A stretch of DNA of 37,174 nt from Burkholderiaceae bacterium (GTDB taxonomy: Bacteria; Pseudomonadota; Gammaproteobacteria; Burkholderiales; Burkholderiaceae_C), in the NCBI GenBank assembly GCA_024235855.1, contig JACKLN010000024.1, forward strand, positions 1-37,174. The letters are read 5' to 3'. Positions 33,058-37,174 of the stretch are shown here, one piece after another. Both the position numbers and the translations under genes were made by a program. Numbering within the stretch: the stretch's first letter is position 1; each line of letters starts with the position of its first letter. Under the pieces are notes generated by a model. That model saw only the letters and a program-made list of their open reading frames with translations. It was not told the DNA's origin and ran no database searches.

Positions 33058-33972
33058 TCAGTCGTCGTTGGCCGCTGCGGCCGAGCCACGCTCGATGCGG
33101 TTGGCAAAGCCTTCCCGGCCCACCGTGGCCACCGACGCCGCCTGACTGGTGGCGCGGCGCAGCAGCGCATCGGCATCGCGGCCGTTTTCCGGGTAGGCGG
33201 CCAGGCCCAGCGCCACGGCCACGGCGCGGTCGCTGCCGGCCACGTTGTAGGGCTGACGCACCTGCTGAGCCAGCTTGGCGGCCACGTGCGGCGCGTCGTC
33301 GGGCGCGTCGATCCAGGCCAGCAGCACGGCGAAGCTGTCGCTGCCCAGCGAGGCCACGACGTCGCTGGCGCGCAGGCCGGCGCGGATGCGCACCGCCACC
33401 TTGCGCCGCAGCACGTTGGCCGCTTCGGCGCCCAGTGCCGCCTCGGTGCCGGCCAGGCCCTCGATGCGCAGCACGATCAGCGCCATCGGCGCGGGCTCGC
33501 GTTCCCGCAGCGCCAGCAGATGCGTCATGTGCTCCAGCAGCTGCGCGTGGTTGGGCAGCCCGGTGGCCAGGTCGGTGGCGTAGGCCTTGCGCGCGGCCTG
33601 GTCCAGCCGCTTGCGCTCCACGGCCAGCCGCAGCCGCCGCGCCAGCGATTCGTTGCGCAGCGTGGCGCCGTTGAGCACGTCCTGCGCGCCACGCTGCAGC
33701 AGCTTGAGCGCCGGGCCGACGGCCGGCTCCGGCGCGGCCACGACCAGTGCCGATTCCAGCACCGCCTGCGACAGCGCCGGCCAGCGCAGCAGGCGCTCCA
33801 GCGCATCGGCGTCGGGCGAGCGCACCAGGATGGCGTCGGGCGGCGACTGGCGCAGCACGTCCAGCGCCTGGTCCAGCGTGGACACGTCTTCGCAGGTGAA
33901 CGGCCCCCAGGGGGACAGGCCGAGGTCGGGCGACGGGCCGCCGATGCAGAGGATGCGCAGGGGTTCGGGCAT
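33058..33972 (-). CDS. GGDEF-type protein with degenerate active-site motif
   Basis: A 304-residue cytoplasmic protein. Residues 1 to about 115 resemble a receiver-like domain (LRILCIGG, DAILVRSPDADALERLL) without a clear phospho-acceptor pocket. The rest follows the GGDEF pattern: a start like DLATGLPNHAQLLEHM (134-149), a central helix, and at 210-214 GSDSF in place of GG(D/E)EF. The second Gly and the Glu are lost and the RxxD inhibitory site is absent, so it is probably not a diguanylate cyclase but may bind GTP or c-di-GMP, or act as a partner. It is convergent with gabD. Confidence 0.8.
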   Translation of the reverse strand: MPEPLRILCIGGPSPDLGLSPWGPFTCEDVSTLDQALDVLRQSPPDAILVRSPDADALERLLRWPALSQAVLESALVVAAPEPAVGPALKLLQRGAQDVLNGATLRNESLARRLRLAVERKRLDQAARKAYATDLATGLPNHAQLLEHMTHLLALREREPAPMALIVLRIEGLAGTEAALGAEAANVLRRKVAVRIRAGLRASDVVASLGSDSFAVLLAWIDAPDDAPHVAAKLAQQVRQPYNVAGSDRAVAVALGLAAYPENGRDADALLRRATSQAASVATVGREGFANRIERGSAAAANDD

Positions 33973-34062
33973 GGAACGCCCATGTTGCCGCGCAGCAACC
34001 GAGGGCGACAGCGCAGAACTACCGAGACACCGTGCCGCGCACGCGACAGGTTAGGGATAGAT

Positions 34063-34070
34063 GGGGGGGG
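34063..34070. repeat. eight-base G homopolymer
   Basis: Eight consecutive G residues lie in the intergenic stretch between the GGDEF gene and the tRNA gene. Such tracts slip during replication, but no coding or obvious promoter effect can be assigned here. Confidence 0.5.
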
Positions 34071-34105
34071 TTTGCCCGAAGGCGGGCCGCCGGGGCCAGG
34101 GAGGC

Positions 34106-34179
34106 TGGAGCGGGTGAAGGGAATCGAACCCTCGTATGAAGCTTGGGAAGCTGCCGTTCTACCATTGAACTACACCCGC
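34106..34179 (-). tRNA. tRNA-Gly, anticodon CCC
   Basis: On the minus strand a 74-base tRNA runs from GCGGGTG to the encoded CCA. The D arm is GTTC/GAAC, the anticodon loop is TTCCCAA (anticodon CCC), and the T arm is GAGGG/CCCTT with TTCGATT. It is nearly the same as E. coli tRNA-Gly(CCC). A CACAAT box (34190-34195) 10 bases upstream may be its -10 element; no good -35 is visible. Confidence 0.95.
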
Positions 34180-34266
34180 AGCGGGCTGGATTGTGCCAGA
34201 CGCGACCGGCCGCCGCATGCCGGCCGGCCCGGCCGCAGGGTGCGATGGCGCTACGATCGCGCCCCC

Positions 34267-35001
34267 ATGTCCGACAGTTCCCCGCCCCCGCCCGCCCCCA
34301 CGGCCGACATTGGCAGCCCGCCGCGCCGCCCGGTGCGCAGCTTCGTGCTGCGCGGCGGCCGCATGGGCACCGGCCAGCAGCGGGCCCTGGCCGAACTGGG
34401 GCCACGCTTCGTGCTGCCCTACCAGCCGTCGCCGTTGGCGCTGCCGCAGGTCTTCGGCCGCCAGGCGCCGTGCATCCTGGAGATCGGATTCGGGATGGGC
34501 GACGCCACGGCGCAGGTGGCTGCCGCGATGCCCGGGCACGACTTCATCGGCGTCGAAGTGCACGAGGCGGGCGTGGGCGCCTTGCTCAAGCGCATCGGCG
34601 AAGGCGGACTCGCCAACCTGCGCATCGTGCAGCACGACGCGGTGGAGGTGCTGCGCGACATGGTCGAGCCCGGCACCTTGGCCGGCGTGCACCTGTGGTT
34701 CCCCGATCCCTGGCACAAGAAGCGGCACCACAAGCGGCGCATCGTGCAGCCGGCCTTCGTGGCCCTGGTGGCCAGCCGCCTGGCACCGGGTGGCTACCTG
34801 CACTGCGCCACCGACTGGCAGCCCTACGCCGAGCAGATGCTGGAGGTGCTGACGGCCGCGCCAGCGCTGCACAACACCGCCGAAGCCTATGCACCCAAGC
34901 CGGCCTGGCGCCCGCAGACGAAGTTCGAGACCCGCGGCCTGAAGCTCGGCCACGGCGTGTGGGACCTGCTGTTCCGGCGACCGCCGGCCGACGCCGCCTG
35001 A
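34267..35001 (+). CDS. trmB: tRNA (guanine-N7-)-methyltransferase
   Basis: A 244-residue enzyme that makes m7G46 in the variable loop of tRNAs using SAM. After a Pro-rich leader of about 20 residues, the conserved SFVLRGGRMGTGQQRAL appears. It is followed by the SAM site LEIGFGMGDATAQVA and the catalytic region LWFPDPWHKKRHHKRRIVQ. The C-terminal TKFETRGLKLGHGVWDL is typical. ATG 34267 is the first sensible start after the divergent tRNA gene. Confidence 0.95.
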   Translation: MSDSSPPPPAPTADIGSPPRRPVRSFVLRGGRMGTGQQRALAELGPRFVLPYQPSPLALPQVFGRQAPCILEIGFGMGDATAQVAAAMPGHDFIGVEVHEAGVGALLKRIGEGGLANLRIVQHDAVEVLRDMVEPGTLAGVHLWFPDPWHKKRHHKRRIVQPAFVALVASRLAPGGYLHCATDWQPYAEQMLEVLTAAPALHNTAEAYAPKPAWRPQTKFETRGLKLGHGVWDLLFRRPPADAA

Positions 35002-35020
35002 CCGGTCGTCAGGGCGTCAG

Positions 35021-35890
35021 TCAGGGCGCCCAGTTGACGGTGCCGGTCCAGGCCGTGACCAGGACGATGGTGCCGAAGACGATGCGGTACCAGGCAAACG
35101 GCACGAAGTCGTGCGTGCTGACGAAGCGGATCAGCCAGCGGATGCACCACAGCGCGCTGAAGAAGGCCACCACGGTGCCGACGGCGAAGATCGGCAGGTC
35201 CTCGGCCGACAGCAGCGCCCGGTCCTTCCAGACCGAATAGACGCCGGCACCGATCAGCGTCGGGATCGCCAGATAGAAGCTGAACTCGGCGGCCGCCTTG
35301 CGCGACAGGCCCAGCACCAGGCCACCCATGATGGTGGCGCCCGAGCGGCTGGTGCCCGGGATCAGCGCCAGGCACTGCAGCAGGCCCACCTTCAGCGCAT
35401 CGGCCGCGCTCATGTCGTCCACCGTCTCCACGCGCGCCTGGCGCGCCCCTTCGAGGTCGCGCGCGCCGTACAGCCGCTTGTGACGCGCCTCGATCCACAG
35501 GATCAGCAGGCCACCGACGATCAGCGCCACCGCCACCGGCACGGCGGAGAACAGGTGCTGCTTGATGATGCTGCCGAAGGCCAGCCCGAAGACCACCGCG
35601 GGCATGAAAGCGATCAGCACGTTGCGCACGAAACGCCGGGCCAGCGGGTCGGGCGTGCCGCCGAAGCCGACACCGCGCAGCGTCCACGCCAGCCGTGCCC
35701 GGTATTCCCACAGCACGGCCACCATGGCGCCGGTCTGGATGGCGATCTCGAAGACCCCGGCCCGCGGCCCACCGAAGCCGATCAGCGCGCCGGTCAGGAT
35801 CAGGTGCCCGGTGGAGGAGATGGGCAGGAACTCGGTCAGGCCTTCGACCAGGCCCATGACCGCGGCCTTCAGCAACAGCAGCGGGTCCAC
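35021..35890 (-). CDS. uppP: undecaprenyl-diphosphate phosphatase
   Basis: A 289-residue polytopic enzyme (BacA family) that regenerates undecaprenyl phosphate, the lipid carrier for peptidoglycan. The two signatures are present: GLVEGLTEFLPISSTGHL near the start and PGTSRSGATIMGG later. No ATG lies at the right place, so GTG 35890 is chosen: it gives VDPLLLLKAAVMGLVEGLTE, with AGGGAAGGG upstream. An in-frame ATG at 35968 would add a charged 26-residue leader unlike the family. It is convergent with trmB. Confidence 0.93.
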   Translation of the reverse strand: MDPLLLLKAAVMGLVEGLTEFLPISSTGHLILTGALIGFGGPRAGVFEIAIQTGAMVAVLWEYRARLAWTLRGVGFGGTPDPLARRFVRNVLIAFMPAVVFGLAFGSIIKQHLFSAVPVAVALIVGGLLILWIEARHKRLYGARDLEGARQARVETVDDMSAADALKVGLLQCLALIPGTSRSGATIMGGLVLGLSRKAAAEFSFYLAIPTLIGAGVYSVWKDRALLSAEDLPIFAVGTVVAFFSALWCIRWLIRFVSTHDFVPFAWYRIVFGTIVLVTAWTGTVNWAP

Positions 35891-36016
35891 GCAGCGCGCC
35901 CTTCCCTTGGTGCAAAGCGCGGGATGATAGGCGGCGGTCCGGGCTCGCCCGCTCCGTGCCGGCGTCAAGCGGCGGCCGGCCGTGCAGATTGACCCGCCTT
36001 CGCCACGGCGATACCA

Positions 36017-36038
36017 TTACTGACTCGTTGGTCAGTAA
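36017..36038 (+). promoter_or_regulatory. TetR-type operator at the repressor start
   Basis: TTACTGAC (36017-36024) and GTCAGTAA (36031-36038) form a perfect 8-bp inverted repeat with a 6-base spacer. It ends 4 bases before the ATG of the TetR gene. The sequence resembles known sites of AcrR/NalC-like repressors (ACTGAC...GTCAGT). It probably lets the protein repress its own operon, including the efflux genes. Confidence 0.75.
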
Positions 36039-36042
36039 ATAG

Positions 36043-36678
36043 ATGCCCCTCAGCCCCCGTCCCCGCCAGCGGCGCAAGGAGACGCGCCCGCAGGAACTGC
36101 TGGACGCGGCGCTGGAACTCTTCGTCGAGAAGGGCTTCGCCGCCACGCGCTCGGAAGAGGTCGCGCGCCGCGCCGGCGTGTCCAAGGGCACGCTCTACCT
36201 CTACTACCCGAGCAAGGAAGAGCTGTTCAAGGCCGTGGTGCGGCAGAAGCTGAGCCAGCTGATCGCCGAGGGGCAGGACCTGGTGGGCAGCTTCGACGGT
36301 TCCACCTCCGATCTTCTGCGGCAGCTCACCCACATCTGGTGGGAGCGCTTCGGCAACACGCCGGCCGCCGGCATCCACAAGGTGGTCATCGCCGAGGTGC
36401 GCAACTTCCCGGAACTGGCCCAGTTCTATGCCGACGAGGTCATCACCCCGGCCGACCGGCTGTTCTCCAGCACGGTGGAGCGCGGCATTGCTCGCGGCGA
36501 GTTCCGTGCCCTGCCGGTGCACGACGTCGCCACCGCACTGATGGCGCCGATGATCTTCCTCGCGCTGCACCGGCATTCCTTCGGCGCCTGCCCGGTGCAT
36601 GGCGTGGAGATGGACCCGATGACGGTGCTGAACACGCAGCTCGACCTCGTGCTGCGCGGACTGGAAGTGAGGACATGA
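36043..36678 (+). CDS. TetR/AcrR-family transcriptional repressor
   Basis: A 211-residue repressor. The N-terminal HTH is clear: RPQELLDAALELFVEKGFAATRSEEVARRAGVSKGTLYLYYPSKEELF (about 16-62). The rest is a helical ligand domain. ATG 36043 follows the operator by 4 bases and has no ribosome site upstream (AGTAAATAG), so the mRNA may be leaderless or a later start may be used. Its TGA overlaps the ATG of the membrane-fusion gene (ATGA), which implies coupled expression and control of that efflux system. The inducer is unknown. Confidence 0.9.
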   Translation: MPLSPRPRQRRKETRPQELLDAALELFVEKGFAATRSEEVARRAGVSKGTLYLYYPSKEELFKAVVRQKLSQLIAEGQDLVGSFDGSTSDLLRQLTHIWWERFGNTPAAGIHKVVIAEVRNFPELAQFYADEVITPADRLFSSTVERGIARGEFRALPVHDVATALMAPMIFLALHRHSFGACPVHGVEMDPMTVLNTQLDLVLRGLEVRT

Positions 36679-37174
36679 GCGTGCGCATGAGAGGCTGGCT
36701 GGTCGTCGGCGTCGTGGTGGTGGCTGTCGCGGCCGCCGTGGCGTGGCGTGCGACGCGGGCGCCCGGCGCGGCCAGCGCGCCGCCGCAGGCATCGGCGGTG
36801 GCCGACACAGCCGTCCGACTGGCCGGCACCGACCTCGCCCGCGCCACCACGCAGCCGCTGGCCCGCACGGTGACCGTCAGCGGCAGCGTGCAGGCGCTGC
36901 GCACGGCCATGGTCAAGGCCCGCATCGCGGCCGAACTGCGGCAGCTCGACGTGCGCGAAGGCGACACCGTGCGCGCCGGTCAGGTCATCGGCCGGCTGGA
37001 CGACACCGAGGCCGCCTGGCGGCTGCGCCAGGCCGAGGACCAGGCCGCGACCGCGCGGGCGCAGCTGGCCATCGCCGAGCGCACGCTGGCCAACAACCGC
37101 GCGCTGGTCGGCCAGGGTTTCATCTCCACCAACGCGCTGCAGACCTCGGAGTCCAACGTGGCCGCGGCCCAGGC
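36675..37174 (+). CDS. RND efflux periplasmic adaptor (membrane-fusion protein), 5' part
   Basis: At least 166 residues, cut by the window end. It starts with a single membrane segment (GWLVVGVVVVAVAAAVAW), then a lipoyl-like hairpin with TVTVSGSVQALRTAMVKARIAAEL and VREGDTVRAGQVIGRLDD. A coiled-coil helix with alternating Ala/Leu/Gln residues (AEDQAATARAQLAIAERTL) follows. This is the HlyD/AcrA layout. ATG 36675 overlaps the TetR stop, so the operon should continue with an RND pump beyond the window. The substrate is unknown. Confidence 0.9.
   Translation, partial: MSVRMRGWLVVGVVVVAVAAAVAWRATRAPGAASAPPQASAVADTAVRLAGTDLARATTQPLARTVTVSGSVQALRTAMVKARIAAELRQLDVREGDTVRAGQVIGRLDDTEAAWRLRQAEDQAATARAQLAIAERTLANNRALVGQGFISTNALQTSESNVAAAQ

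Noticed and set aside
34106..35001. tRNA-Gly next to trmB as a functional pair
   Set aside because: TrmB acts on many tRNAs and the genes are divergent; adjacency is probably chance. No integrase or att duplication was seen at the tRNA end.

Overview
This is a very GC-rich chromosomal window (visibly around 70% G+C over most of its length). Several features point to a betaproteobacterium of the order Burkholderiales, probably in the Rubrivivax/Leptothrix/Ideonella neighbourhood: the dapA-bamC pair, coaBC-dut overlapping by 4 nt, an alaS-GNAT-SEC-C chain, secreted PEP-CTERM proteins and a RoxA-type ribosomal oxygenase. Genus-level placement is inference. Most of the window is housekeeping sequence, with one clear accessory patch near the left end.

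Left end (1-4055): the tail of an EamA-type permease is followed by about 3.6 kb whose base composition is less GC-rich than its neighbours. This patch carries a 795-residue secreted protein that joins NxxGxxAF-type repeats, a C39-like papain-fold cysteine peptidase domain and a PEP-CTERM anchor. Next to it lie a small unrecognised gene and a decayed fragment of a type-F conjugation gene (trbC) broken by a one-base shift. A 20-bp sequence is repeated in inverted orientation on both sides of the patch with one mismatch.

4056-13549 (all minus strand): 2,4-dienoyl-CoA reductase FadH, a small lytic transglycosylase, a secreted subtilase with an inserted PA-like segment, topoisomerase IV subunit ParE, an exported glutaredoxin-like protein, D-amino-acid dehydrogenase DadA and a second PEP-CTERM protein.

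13641-20585: a large AAA/LuxR regulator is divergent from an MFS transporter. The transporter is translationally coupled to a 41-residue membrane peptide and a small SAM methyltransferase, then dapA and bamC. bamC ends at a strong bidirectional terminator shared with a convergent Ala/Pro/Glu-rich lipoprotein.

20725-28104: a RoxA-like uL16 hydroxylase with a coupled unknown gene, divergent from a SlyD-like FKBP isomerase; an M15-type peptidase with a histone-H1-like Lys/Ala tail; dut-coaBC; an MscS channel that overlaps tail to tail with a SEC-C protein; and a GNAT acetyltransferase.

28101-37174: alaS, a SIMPL-domain protein, a GabD-like aldehyde dehydrogenase, a degenerate GGDEF protein, tRNA-Gly(CCC), trmB, uppP, and a TetR repressor with a clear operator at its start codon. 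The repressor overlaps the first gene of an RND-type efflux operon, which is cut by the window edge.

No rRNA, CRISPR array, intact insertion sequence or complete prophage is visible. The least ordinary items are the C39/PEP-CTERM protein with the trbC relic beside it, and the M15 peptidase with a histone-like tail.
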